From Mycobacterium aquaticum (GTDB lineage Bacteria > Actinomycetota > Actinomycetes > Mycobacteriales > Mycobacteriaceae), in contig NZ_MVHF01000055.1 in NCBI RefSeq assembly GCF_002086485.1, positions 1 through 54,226 of the forward strand: a DNA stretch of 54,226 nucleotides, written 5' to 3'. The translations under genes were made by a program, and so were the position numbers. How positions within the stretch are numbered: the first letter of the stretch is position 1; each line of letters begins with the position of its first letter. The notes beneath the pieces are model-generated. The model did not search any database and had not been told where the DNA came from. It saw only the letters and a list, made by a program, of their open reading frames with translations. Positions 6,564-14,834 of this stretch are shown here, in pieces.

Positions 6564-6676
6564 TGCCCGGTCCACCACCATTTGATGAACGCGGCCAGGC
6601 GATTACCGGCGCGGGTGGCGATGGCAGCGGATACGCCGCACACGGCGGCGAATCCACACATCTGCCAGAACGTCAC
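6560..6676 (-). CDS. tiny single-TM protein in the lysis cassette
   Basis: A GTG at 6676, six bases after the previous stop, opens a 38-residue frame starting MTFWQMCGFAAVCGVSAAIA. It is one TM segment with a basic, Trp-rich C-terminus (FIKWWWTGQ). The stop overlaps the ATG of the DUF2746-like gene, so three membrane proteins lie in a row. It could act as a holin or antiholin component. Confidence 0.65.
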   Translation of the reverse strand: MTFWQMCGFAAVCGVSAAIATRAGNRLAAFIKWWWTGQ

Positions 6677-6681
6677 GCCTA

Positions 6682-7104
6682 TCAGATCCGGGGTAGCACG
6701 GAGTCGATGACCTGTTCGGCCAGCGAACCGAGCGCGCTCTTGGCGACGTCGTGAATCTTGGCGAGATCCGCGCCGGCGTCCGCGTCGCGCTGTGCCGCCT
6801 CGGCTTTCGCGTTGACGGCAGCTTGCACTCCGTTGATCACCTGTTCGACGGGGGAGAGCGGTGCGGGTGTCGGTTCGAGCATGCCGGGTACCTTGGCCTG
6901 TCGGCCGAGGATCACGGCCGCGGTGGTCACGCCGGCCGTCGGAACGAACTGCAAGATCGCCTGAATCAGGTCATTGATGTTGTCGACCGTTCCGGCGTCG
7001 ACGAGGTGGAACGCCTGGGCGATCACGCCGATCGCGCCGACCAGTGCGGTGCCGCCGTAGAGCGCCTTGCGGAAGTCAACCTTTTCCGAGCTCGCGAGTT
7101 TCAT
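6682..7104 (-). CDS. holin candidate
   Basis: A 140-residue protein with a short charged N-terminus, a TM helix at about 15-34 (ALYGGTALVGAIGVIAQAF), a second at about 42-65, and a polar Ala-rich helical C-terminal tail. It is encoded directly after the endolysin, three bases from its stop. Two TM helices with a charged tail next to lysin is the usual actinophage holin layout. Which of the membrane proteins here is the timing holin cannot be told from sequence. Confidence 0.72.
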   Translation of the reverse strand: MKLASSEKVDFRKALYGGTALVGAIGVIAQAFHLVDAGTVDNINDLIQAILQFVPTAGVTTAAVILGRQAKVPGMLEPTPAPLSPVEQVINGVQAAVNAKAEAAQRDADAGADLAKIHDVAKSALGSLAEQVIDSVLPRI

Positions 7105-7106
7105 GG

Positions 7107-8696
7107 TCAGTTGGCCCCTTTCTGGGCAGCGACAAATGCTTGTAGGACAGCAGGATTGGTGTTCTGTAGATCGGTTATGACGCCGAGGGCTGCCACGTCG
7201 CCAGCTTTGGCGGCCCTCGCCACGTAGAGCAGCGCTGGCGGGTTGGCGGCCGCGATCTTGGCGAGCTTCGCCTTGGCGTGGTTGACGGGTCCGGGCAGGG
7301 TGCCGTACTGGCCCTTGCCGGCCGCGGTGCGCAGCATGCGATCTATCGCGTCGGGGTCGCCGAGCTCTGCGTCCGGTTCCACGATGGCGGTGCGGTGCAA
7401 CGCCGCGTCGATCGCGCGCAGCAGCTCGACGAGCGGGATATCCTCCTCGCCGGGCGTGGCGTAGATCGACGCAGACGGAACTTTCCGATCGGACATGAGC
7501 AACTCCTCCAACGGGTCAACGGGTTCGGGATCGAGTAGGTCGGCGTTGGCGGCCAGGGCGCGGGCGTAGAACGTCTTGCGGGAGTCGAGCCCGTTATAGC
7601 CGCCGTTGACCATGAGGGTCGCGCCGTCGATGTTGCGGGCGTCGGCCATGTCGTTGAGCGACTGGCCGGCCTTGTTGCGGCGCGTCGTCCAGTACCAGGC
7701 GAACCCGAGGAACGCGAACCGATCGGTGGCCAGCAGCTCGGGGCGATCGACGAAAAACGTTGGGCTGTCGGCGCCGGGGATCTTGCGCGCGAACGCCCAC
7801 GCCGAGAGCGCGGTGTAATTCGACCGGCCGGTGATCTGTAGAAAATCGCGGCCCTTGTACCGCTTCCCGTCGCCTCGCTGCGTGTTGCCGAGATCGGTGC
7901 GGCCCTCGTAGGCCGAGCCGTCGGCGATCTCCTCCTGGTAACGCAGCGCCCCGCTCTCGTGGAACAACTGCGCGATGCCCATCGCCCGCCGGTCGATCGT
8001 GTTGAGGTCTGCGAAGTGGAACGCGTCAATCAACTCCGGGAGCAGTGCTTGATACCGCGCGAGGGTCATGTCCTTGCGGTAGCCGCCGATCGACTGCAAC
8101 AGGTTGGCGGTGAGGCCGGTCTGAACAGGCACCGCGACGGGGGGAACGACACCCCCGCCGCGAGCCGTCCCGCCGCGCCGCCACGTGCTGTACCCGTCGG
8201 CGCGGATCTTGCGGTCGATGAAGTTCTGCACCCGGGCCGCGTTGGCGGGCCCGTACGTGTCGTAGCCCATCTGAAAGTGCATGCTGTCCTTGGGGCTTGA
8301 CCAGTTGTTGCCCCAAAACACCATGCCCTCGTACCAGGCGAGGAGCTCTTGCACCGCGGGCACCTGGTCGCCGGCGATGAGCACCGAGCCGTCCCAACCG
8401 GCACCGGCGCGGCCCATCGGGTGATCGTCCCAGTTGTAGTCGAACGCGGTCGCGCCCTTGTGGTTCGACGTATAGACGCTGTTGTCCTCGGTCCACGAGC
8501 CCTCGTCGGTGATACCGCGGGCATTCATCACCGGCTCGATGTACTGGTCAAGGTCCCGGAGGAACGCCTGCAAGATGATGAACGGGTGGCCCTTTTGGAA
8601 CGGCAACCGCAGCGGCGTGCCCGGGATCGTGGCGTAGTCGCAGTCCACCAGATCGCACTCCGGCCAGCCGTTTTCGAGAATCATGCCGAGTGCCAT
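7107..8696 (-). CDS. lysA: endolysin (LysA): M15-type peptidase plus GH19 glycosidase
   Basis: A 529-residue multidomain lysin. Residues about 20-165 resemble an M15C L,D-peptidase: His and Asp in NHKGATAFDYNWDDHP and a late His in SMHFQMGY are the expected zinc ligands. After a Gly/Pro linker, residues about 200-385 are a GH19 chitinase/lysozyme-like domain, with catalytic Glu candidates in AQLFHESGAL and YQEEIADG and the conserved YKGRDFLQITGRSNY. The C-terminal 130 residues are Ala-rich and helical and may bind the cell wall. Together they would cut peptide stems and glycan strands of peptidoglycan. Confidence 0.93.
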   Translation of the reverse strand: MALGMILENGWPECDLVDCDYATIPGTPLRLPFQKGHPFIILQAFLRDLDQYIEPVMNARGITDEGSWTEDNSVYTSNHKGATAFDYNWDDHPMGRAGAGWDGSVLIAGDQVPAVQELLAWYEGMVFWGNNWSSPKDSMHFQMGYDTYGPANAARVQNFIDRKIRADGYSTWRRGGTARGGGVVPPVAVPVQTGLTANLLQSIGGYRKDMTLARYQALLPELIDAFHFADLNTIDRRAMGIAQLFHESGALRYQEEIADGSAYEGRTDLGNTQRGDGKRYKGRDFLQITGRSNYTALSAWAFARKIPGADSPTFFVDRPELLATDRFAFLGFAWYWTTRRNKAGQSLNDMADARNIDGATLMVNGGYNGLDSRKTFYARALAANADLLDPEPVDPLEELLMSDRKVPSASIYATPGEEDIPLVELLRAIDAALHRTAIVEPDAELGDPDAIDRMLRTAAGKGQYGTLPGPVNHAKAKLAKIAAANPPALLYVARAAKAGDVAALGVITDLQNTNPAVLQAFVAAQKGAN

Positions 8697-8699
8697 GGG

Positions 8700-9056
8700 T
8701 CAGGTCTGCGCGTAGGTGTAGGTGGGGATGACGTCGACCTTGCCGTTACCGGCCGCGTTGATGGTCACACCCGGGGTCAGCGGGCGGCCGTAGCGGAACG
8801 TTGCACCGTTCCACACGCCGTACCAGAGGGCCGCGTCGCCGGCCTCGACATCGAATTGCACTGTCGAGCCGGTGATCACCGCGTTGCCGCCCACGATGGC
8901 CGCGGCACCCCACGCGGTGGTTTTCCGGGCGTAGCCGCCACCGGCGATCTCGTTGGCCCCGGTGGTGCCGGGATCGGCCCCGTGCAGGGAAATATCTGCG
9001 CCGAGCGTGCCAACGTAGTTGGCGACAGCCTGTTTCATCGCGTCGGTTGCGGCCAT
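8700..9056 (-). CDS. small minor tail / fibre-like protein
   Basis: A 118-residue soluble protein, beta-rich after a helical start (MAATDAMKQAVANYVGTLGA). Its WYGVWNGATFRYGRPL segment resembles short receptor-region proteins encoded at the end of actinophage tail clusters. It lies between the Gly-rich tail proteins and the endolysin. Structural assignment rests mainly on position. Confidence 0.7.
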   Translation of the reverse strand: MAATDAMKQAVANYVGTLGADISLHGADPGTTGANEIAGGGYARKTTAWGAAAIVGGNAVITGSTVQFDVEAGDAALWYGVWNGATFRYGRPLTPGVTINAAGNGKVDVIPTYTYAQT

Positions 9057-9141
9057 CGAATTCGTCAGCTCCTCGGGTCGAAAGCAGTGGGGCGGTTAGC
9101 CCGAATGGAATCAGCGATCGCGGGCGATAGATAGCCTGGTG

Positions 9142-10356
9142 TCACTGGTAGGCCCGCATCCACGCCTGACCGCGCGCGCCCGCACCGCCGCTTTGGGTGG
9201 ATACCTGCGCGCCCGCCCCGCCGCCGCCGGGCGTGTTTCCGGCACTGCCCGCGGAGTTCTGTTGCGCGCCGCCGGTGTACGGCTGGCCGTTGTAGTTCTG
9301 GGTTCCGGGTGACTTGCCCGCAACGCTCGTGGCGTCCGAGACGGTGCCGCCCGCACCGCCGGTGGCGAGTAGCCCGGCCCACCCCGAGGCAGATGCCGAG
9401 GTGTTGCCGCCCGGGCCGCCGTTGCCAGCACTGCCGAAGCTGCCCGCGCCTGCGGTGCCGCCAGTGCCGATCAGCAGGGGGATAGGGCCGACGAGCATCG
9501 AGATGTCGACGCCGCGCTCGATCGTTCCCGTCGCCCAACCGCCGGCGTCGCCGCCCTTGCCCCACACGCTCGCGAAAGACATACCTTTGCCGCCGCCCCC
9601 GCCGCCGAGCAACACGACGTCGATGTAGCGGCACCAATATGGGATGAGCCAGTTGCCGTTTGCCGTGACGATGGTCGTGACCGGCGCGGTTGTCGGGAAT
9701 GCCGCCGATGCGTCGGCGGTGCCCGTGCCGGCCGCCTGGGCGACGACCGCCCGCACGAGCGCGGTGGCCTGCACGGTGCCGATACCCGCAGCGGCCGCAA
9801 CGATGTAGGGGACGATTGCCGAGGCTGTTCCTGAACCCGTTGCGTCGCCGCGCAATACCGGTTTGATAATCGCCGAGGCGGCGCCGAGACCCGCGCCGTC
9901 GGCCAGGACCGCGCGCACCCGCGTCGCTGCGTCGCCGATGCCGTTGCCCACCGCGGCCGCAGTCGCCAGGACCGACACAGCGGCCGCGGTGGTGCCGATA
10001 CCGAACGCGTCGGCGAGGGCCGCGTAGGCGGCCGAGGCTGAGGCCGTGCCCTCGCCGGCGGCCGCGGCGACCACCTCGGCGACGATGGTGGCCCCGGGGA
10101 TGCCCGCGCCGATCGCTGAGGCGAGGAGGTGCACCGCGGCTTCGCCCTGTGGGCCGCCTGTACCGGCGGCTGCCGCGGCGAGCTCGACGATCAACGAGCC
10201 CTCGGGAGTGCCGAATCCGACCGCGCTGGCGCTGAGGTGAAGCACGGTGATCCACCCGCGCACAGGGCCACGCAACACCGGTGGGGTGTGCGTGTCGGTC
10301 CACCCGGGCCGGTTGGCTCGCAGTGGGATCACAGGGCTCGGTGACCAGGAGGCCAT
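9142..10356 (-). CDS. minor tail protein with Gly-rich C-terminal domain
   Basis: A 404-residue protein. Residues about 25-240 are a low-complexity Ala/Gly repeat region with recurring short units such as AAAAGxGT, predicted to be extended or fibrous. The C-terminal 170 residues begin with TTIVTANGNWLIPYWCRYID and contain VLLGGGGGGKG and many GG/GGAG turns, like the tail-tip Gly-rich domain of the 803-residue protein upstream. I chose ATG 10356 because it overlaps the preceding stop (TGATG) and gives the natural start MASWSPSPVIPL. Confidence 0.8.
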   Translation of the reverse strand: MASWSPSPVIPLRANRPGWTDTHTPPVLRGPVRGWITVLHLSASAVGFGTPEGSLIVELAAAAAGTGGPQGEAAVHLLASAIGAGIPGATIVAEVVAAAAGEGTASASAAYAALADAFGIGTTAAAVSVLATAAAVGNGIGDAATRVRAVLADGAGLGAASAIIKPVLRGDATGSGTASAIVPYIVAAAAGIGTVQATALVRAVVAQAAGTGTADASAAFPTTAPVTTIVTANGNWLIPYWCRYIDVVLLGGGGGGKGMSFASVWGKGGDAGGWATGTIERGVDISMLVGPIPLLIGTGGTAGAGSFGSAGNGGPGGNTSASASGWAGLLATGGAGGTVSDATSVAGKSPGTQNYNGQPYTGGAQQNSAGSAGNTPGGGGAGAQVSTQSGGAGARGQAWMRAYQ

Positions 10357-10685
10357 CAGGTCACCGCGTAGCCGATCTGGGCGAGGGCGTCCTCGTGGCT
10401 TGTGCCCGGGGCGCACTCGTGCAGTCGATCGAGTGATCCGGCCGGTTCGCCGGTCGGAGTGCACGCCATGATGACGGTCGGTTCCATGAGGATCCGGTGC
10501 ACGCCGCTGGTGATCACCGGTTGCCCGAGCTCGCTGAGCGTCTCGTCGAGGTGTGCCTTGGCGTGCTCGGTCATGCCGGCGTCGACGCTGACCGCCAGGT
10601 CGAGGCCATCACTGGTGCGGTAGTGCACGACGCCGAGGCCCCAGATAGCCATGTCGGTATCCATGCGGGTTGCGGTCAGAGTCAT
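10356..10685 (-). CDS. hypothetical tail-region protein (109 aa)
   Basis: A compact alpha/beta protein between the two Gly-rich tail proteins, starting MTLTATRMDTDMAIWGLG. No motif is recognised. It overlaps the next gene by one base. Its place suggests a small tail accessory or assembly factor. Confidence 0.72.
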   Translation of the reverse strand: MTLTATRMDTDMAIWGLGVVHYRTSDGLDLAVSVDAGMTEHAKAHLDETLSELGQPVITSGVHRILMEPTVIMACTPTGEPAGSLDRLHECAPGTSHEDALAQIGYAVT

Positions 10686-10700
10686 TGCAGCTCAGCGCCT

Positions 10701-13112
10701 TTACTTGTAGAGGATCGCGACCAGGCCCGTGCCCGGGGTGCCGGATTGTCCGGGGTTGCGGGTACCGCCGCCGGAGTTGACACAGCCGCCACCGCCGCCG
10801 GATCCACCGCCGGGGTGGCCACCGTTGCCGCCGGGGCCGCCGGTGACCGACTGGAGGACGTTGCCGGTGCCCTTGCCGCCGCCACCGCCGCCGCCCGCAC
10901 CGCCGCACAGCGGGAGCGCGTTGGCGATGCCCGCGCCGCCGGCCTGGCCTGCGTTGCCGGTGCCTGCGCCGGCCGCCGAGCCGGGGCCGCCAAGTCCGCC
11001 CAATGCCACACCGGTGTCCTCGCCGGGCTGGCCCGCGTCACTGTTGGCCGAGTCGCGGCCGGTACCGCCGTTGCCACCCTTGCCGGGCTGCGAGGTTGTC
11101 TTGACGAACCCTTGGTCGACGCCGAGGCCGTTGGCCCCGGCCGCGCCGGCGAGTAGCACCGTCGCGCCTAGCTTGATCGAGGACTGTCCGCCGTCGGTTC
11201 CGGCGACCGAGGCGGGTGGGCCGACGGTGATATTGAGTGCGGTTGTGCCGGGGGTGATCCCGGTCATGTCGAGCTCGGCCGACAGGTAACCGCCGTCGGA
11301 TCCGCCGACACCGCCGGGTGCCGAGGCAGCGTTCGATGCGGTTCCGTTCGCGCCCTTGCCGCCACCGTTGACGACGCAGCCGATCATCTGGCGCGTGCCC
11401 GCCGGGACGATCCAGTTCGGATTGTTCGATGTGAAGTAGGCGACGTTCCACCCGGCCGCTACCGCCGTGCGGATCTGGGCCATGGTGTCGCGGACCTCGG
11501 TGGCCGTGCCGGTGGCGGTAGTGGTGTTGTTCCACCCGTTGAAGATCGATTTGAACCCGTCATCGACCAGTCCGCCGAGCGCTGGCAATCCCTCGACGAT
11601 GGCCTTAGGCACGGTGCCGGTGAGCTTGTCCGCTGCGAAAAACCCGTCGAGGCCGAGATAGCGGACCTTGTTCGCGATGTCGGCGATCGTGCCGCCGCTC
11701 GCGCCCTTGGCCGAGTCGAGGAACAGTTGCCATGTCGACAGCGGCAACAGGGCATCGAGGAGCGCGGCGAGCCCGGTGATCTTGCCGACGGCGATGTTGC
11801 CGATGTTGGCCAGGTTGAACAGTTGCGCGGCGTCGAATTTCCCGTCGAGGCCGATGTGGGTGAATCTGTTGATGACGTCGGCGATTCCGCCGCTGCCACC
11901 GGCGAGAGCGGCGAGCAGGTCGGCGAAGTTGGCGGCCCCGCTCGCGGCCGAGGCAAAGAGGTTGTTGAGGTTGTCGGGTAGGTCGAGTGTGAACGCCTCC
12001 TCTAGGAGCTGCGTCTTGTGCACGTCGCCGTCGTCAAAGCGGACATCGCCTGCTGTCGCCTGCGCGGTGACCACCAACTGTTGCCGAACGTATTTCACCC
12101 CGGCGGGCACGGTGTAGGTGCCCGACAGTGCCGCGGAGAACGGTGCGGACGTGCCGCCACCGCTGCCCACCGCGGCGAGCTCGGTGCTCGAAATCCAGTT
12201 GTGCGCAGCGTCGTACGCCTCGACCGTCATGCGCACCGGTGAGCCGCCGGTGGTGACCAGGCCGGTCCATCCGGCGTGAATGAGGAAACTGAGCTTCTGC
12301 CCGGTTGAGACCTCAATTTCGGGGTCGGACAACAGTTCGTGCAATGTGCCGTCGGCGGTGACTTTCGCGCAGCCGAGGGTGGTGCGGCCGGTTGTGCCGT
12401 CCCACGACCAGCCCTCGAACGCGTTGATCGAGTCGGCGTCTTGAAACTGTGGGTCGTCGAGCAGGTTCGGCGAATCGAGGCCGATCGAGGTCAGCGGGAC
12501 GAAGCGCAGCAGGGCCGCGGGCAATTGGCCGTAGAGCTGCCAGGCCGGGAGCGCGCTCGTAATGTCGAGCACACCCTTGGGTTTGAGCACGCCGTTGATG
12601 AACTCGATCGCCGCGGTGTCGGGGTGAAAGAGGGCGTCGTTGAAGTCGAACGGGAAGAACGACCTCGAGTTGGTGAAATACCGGGTGATTGCGTCGAGGG
12701 GGTTGGTCCCGCCGCCCGCGATGCCGGTGACGGCCTGGGCGAGGGTCTCAAGGGACAGGCCGTGCGTCAGAAAGTAGGCGATGATGCCGCCGGGATCGTC
12801 GAGGTCGATGCCGTCGAACCCGCCGAGGATCTTGGGCAGGATCTCGGCGAGATCGCCGATGCCGATCGCGTTGGACAGAACTGCCAGCAGCGATGCCGGG
12901 TCGTGCAGGTCGATGCCGGTCGTGTTCTTGATGAACTCGATGACGGATTCGATCTTGTCGCGGATATCGCCGCCGGCGCGCTCCATGGTGTCGGCCATCG
13001 CCGATTGCCAATCGAGCTGCGAGCGCAGCGGATTGTGTAGCGACGTCTCGCCGGCCCCACGCGCGGTGTTGGGGTCGGCGAGTGTGTATTGGCCGGGGCG
13101 CGTTACGACCAC
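10701..13112 (-). CDS. large minor tail protein (fibre-like, Gly-rich tip)
   Basis: An 803-residue protein. The N-terminal 180 residues contain repeated ILG/IGLDG-type units; similar THIGLDGKFDAAQLFNLANI and YLGLDGFFAADKL repeats occur again at about 410-520. A carbohydrate-binding-like beta domain lies at about 220-375 (LLDDPQFQDADS and EGWSWDGTTGRTT). Residues about 560-803 are a Gly-rich tip with dense GG turns. This is the layout of actinophage minor tail proteins that carry receptor contacts. No enzymatic motif is seen. Confidence 0.88.
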   Translation of the reverse strand: MVVTRPGQYTLADPNTARGAGETSLHNPLRSQLDWQSAMADTMERAGGDIRDKIESVIEFIKNTTGIDLHDPASLLAVLSNAIGIGDLAEILPKILGGFDGIDLDDPGGIIAYFLTHGLSLETLAQAVTGIAGGGTNPLDAITRYFTNSRSFFPFDFNDALFHPDTAAIEFINGVLKPKGVLDITSALPAWQLYGQLPAALLRFVPLTSIGLDSPNLLDDPQFQDADSINAFEGWSWDGTTGRTTLGCAKVTADGTLHELLSDPEIEVSTGQKLSFLIHAGWTGLVTTGGSPVRMTVEAYDAAHNWISSTELAAVGSGGGTSAPFSAALSGTYTVPAGVKYVRQQLVVTAQATAGDVRFDDGDVHKTQLLEEAFTLDLPDNLNNLFASAASGAANFADLLAALAGGSGGIADVINRFTHIGLDGKFDAAQLFNLANIGNIAVGKITGLAALLDALLPLSTWQLFLDSAKGASGGTIADIANKVRYLGLDGFFAADKLTGTVPKAIVEGLPALGGLVDDGFKSIFNGWNNTTTATGTATEVRDTMAQIRTAVAAGWNVAYFTSNNPNWIVPAGTRQMIGCVVNGGGKGANGTASNAASAPGGVGGSDGGYLSAELDMTGITPGTTALNITVGPPASVAGTDGGQSSIKLGATVLLAGAAGANGLGVDQGFVKTTSQPGKGGNGGTGRDSANSDAGQPGEDTGVALGGLGGPGSAAGAGTGNAGQAGGAGIANALPLCGGAGGGGGGGKGTGNVLQSVTGGPGGNGGHPGGGSGGGGGCVNSGGGTRNPGQSGTPGTGLVAILYK

Positions 13113-13115
13113 GCG

Positions 13116-14255
13116 TCAGCTCACGGGGTAGAGCTTGCACGCGAGGTGCGAGCCGGGCGTCGCGTAGACGATCGAGCCGGTGCCGCCGACGCGCACGAGC
13201 AGCACGTAATAGACCATCGCCTGCCCTGCGGGGACGCGGCCTACAGCGCTGTCCGGGGCCACCGCGCGGCTCGGATCGCTGGTGTCCGACCAGTGTTCGC
13301 GAATGTGGGCGATCGTCTCGGCGTCGAGCGTCGACGGGTCATAGAGCGCGCGGGCGCAGAGCTGGCCGGTCTCGGGTGCGTTCGTCGAGCCCTGCGGCAG
13401 TGCCCGTATCTGCACCTCGACCTGAGCGTTGTTGAACAGACCCGAACGCTTCCAACGGATATGGCCGTCAAAGCTCGGGTAGTAGGCCTGGTCTTGAGGC
13501 GGGATGATGACCGTCCCGATCTGGTTGTAGGTCGAACCGTATGTCGACGCAGGCCCGAACGATCCCTCGGGAAGCGAGAACATCTTCGCGGCCCACGGCG
13601 AGGTGTCCGAGGGCCGGAAACCGGGCTTTCCTGCCCCGCCGGCGGTCGCCGAGTATGCGACGCCCTGGCCCTCAAGGAACGGGCCGTAGACGTCGGGCGC
13701 GCCGAGCATCGAGGTAGCCGGGCCAGCGGGCCCCGGGATCAACGGAACGTCGACCGTGAAGATCGGGTTGAGTGTGTCGCCGCTCTCGGCGACGTTGAGG
13801 GTGAGCGGGTAGCTGATGCCGCCGGCGGGCGGCTGGACACCGCGCGCGTGGATCGTGAGATCCGGTGTGGGCCCGGGCGGGCCGGGGATCGCGCCGAGCA
13901 GCACGCGGTACCCGGTGCCAGTCCAGATGTGCCAGTAACCGGCGATGTACCAGGCGCGGCCAGCGTCGGCCGGGCCGAGCGCGCCGGGCCCGGAGGCCGG
14001 CGGGAGGTCGACATCGCTGGTGATCGTCGAGTTCCACTCAGGCCGCCAGAACGGGGCCGGATCGCCCTTGTCGCCCTTGTCGCCCTTGATCGCGTCGAGA
14101 ACGATGTTGTCCTCGCCGGGCATGAGGGTGAACGTGCCGACGATCGTCTGTGGGTCGCCGGGGTTGCGCGGCGCAATGTAGAACAGCACGCGGATAAACC
14201 GCTCGCCGACGAACAGGGGCTCGGTGGGGATGATCCCCAAGGTGGGGGCCGTCAC
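13116..14255 (-). CDS. minor tail protein with collagen-like segment
   Basis: A 379-residue tail protein. A short collagen-like GDKGDKGDP segment at about residues 58-66 and Pro/Gly turns (GPPGPTP, PGPAGPA) link beta-rich domains. The C-terminal half resembles phage receptor-binding or baseplate wedge proteins in composition. It follows the 188-residue gene with an ATGA overlap and precedes the 803-residue protein. Confidence 0.85.
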   Translation of the reverse strand: MTAPTLGIIPTEPLFVGERFIRVLFYIAPRNPGDPQTIVGTFTLMPGEDNIVLDAIKGDKGDKGDPAPFWRPEWNSTITSDVDLPPASGPGALGPADAGRAWYIAGYWHIWTGTGYRVLLGAIPGPPGPTPDLTIHARGVQPPAGGISYPLTLNVAESGDTLNPIFTVDVPLIPGPAGPATSMLGAPDVYGPFLEGQGVAYSATAGGAGKPGFRPSDTSPWAAKMFSLPEGSFGPASTYGSTYNQIGTVIIPPQDQAYYPSFDGHIRWKRSGLFNNAQVEVQIRALPQGSTNAPETGQLCARALYDPSTLDAETIAHIREHWSDTSDPSRAVAPDSAVGRVPAGQAMVYYVLLVRVGGTGSIVYATPGSHLACKLYPVS

Positions 14256-14818
14256 TGCTGGCTCCTATCTCGCTCGATCTTTTCCGCCCACGGCTCGGGT
14301 TCGACCGCCGGCTTGCTCTCCTCTTCGGCCCACTCGGTGCCCGCGGCGAACATCTCGGCCATCGCCGCGCGCACCTCGTCGCTGACACCACGCATCGCGT
14401 TCTCCTGCATGGCCTTGATGCGGGCTTTGGCCTCGGCCTGCGCATCTCGCGCGCGGTCGCCGGCCTTGTCGTTCTTGGTCAGCACCCACTTGATCGAGTC
14501 GGTGTGCAGGCCATCGGGATTGCGCACGGGCCGGATGAACGCACCTCGGCCGGTGGCCGCATCGAACGGCGGGTAGTTCGGATCCGCGTCGACGCCGGCG
14601 AGCGCCTGGTGCAACGCGAGCTGTTGCAACATGTCCTCGGGCAGGCCCATGCCCCACCCCTGCGGACCGACCGCATCGCGCAAGGTTTCCTTGAGCCGAT
14701 CCCACCGCGCGAACAACTCGTCGAGCTCCGCTTGGGTGAACTCACGCTCGTAGGGGAAGTTCGGAAATACCAGCTTGCCCTTGGTTTTCTTGCGTCGCAG
14801 CCGTGCCGCCTTGCTCAC
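14252..14818 (-). CDS. tail-region protein of unknown role (188 aa)
   Basis: A basic N-terminus (MSKAARLRRKKTKGK), then a largely helical, charged protein with a possible coiled coil at about residues 115-150. It is encoded between the Gp37-like tail protein and the collagen-like tail protein and overlaps the latter by four bases. No family recognised. Confidence 0.78.
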   Translation of the reverse strand: MSKAARLRRKKTKGKLVFPNFPYEREFTQAELDELFARWDRLKETLRDAVGPQGWGMGLPEDMLQQLALHQALAGVDADPNYPPFDAATGRGAFIRPVRNPDGLHTDSIKWVLTKNDKAGDRARDAQAEAKARIKAMQENAMRGVSDEVRAAMAEMFAAGTEWAEEESKPAVEPEPWAEKIERDRSQQ

Positions 14819-14834
14819 CTCAATACCTCTCTCA

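Noticed and set aside
5307..6710. A 467-codon plus-strand open frame
   Set aside because: It lies antisense to three well-supported minus-strand genes and has no family resemblance; high GC content keeps the antisense frame open.
10701..11300. Gly-rich repeats as a PE_PGRS-like host gene or a DNA repeat array
   Set aside because: The repeats are irregular at DNA level and form the C-terminal tip of a phage tail protein; there is no PE domain.
13089..14576. A 495-codon plus-strand open frame
   Set aside because: Antisense to two tail genes with clear codon bias and overlaps; its Arg/Val-rich composition is typical of a shadow frame.
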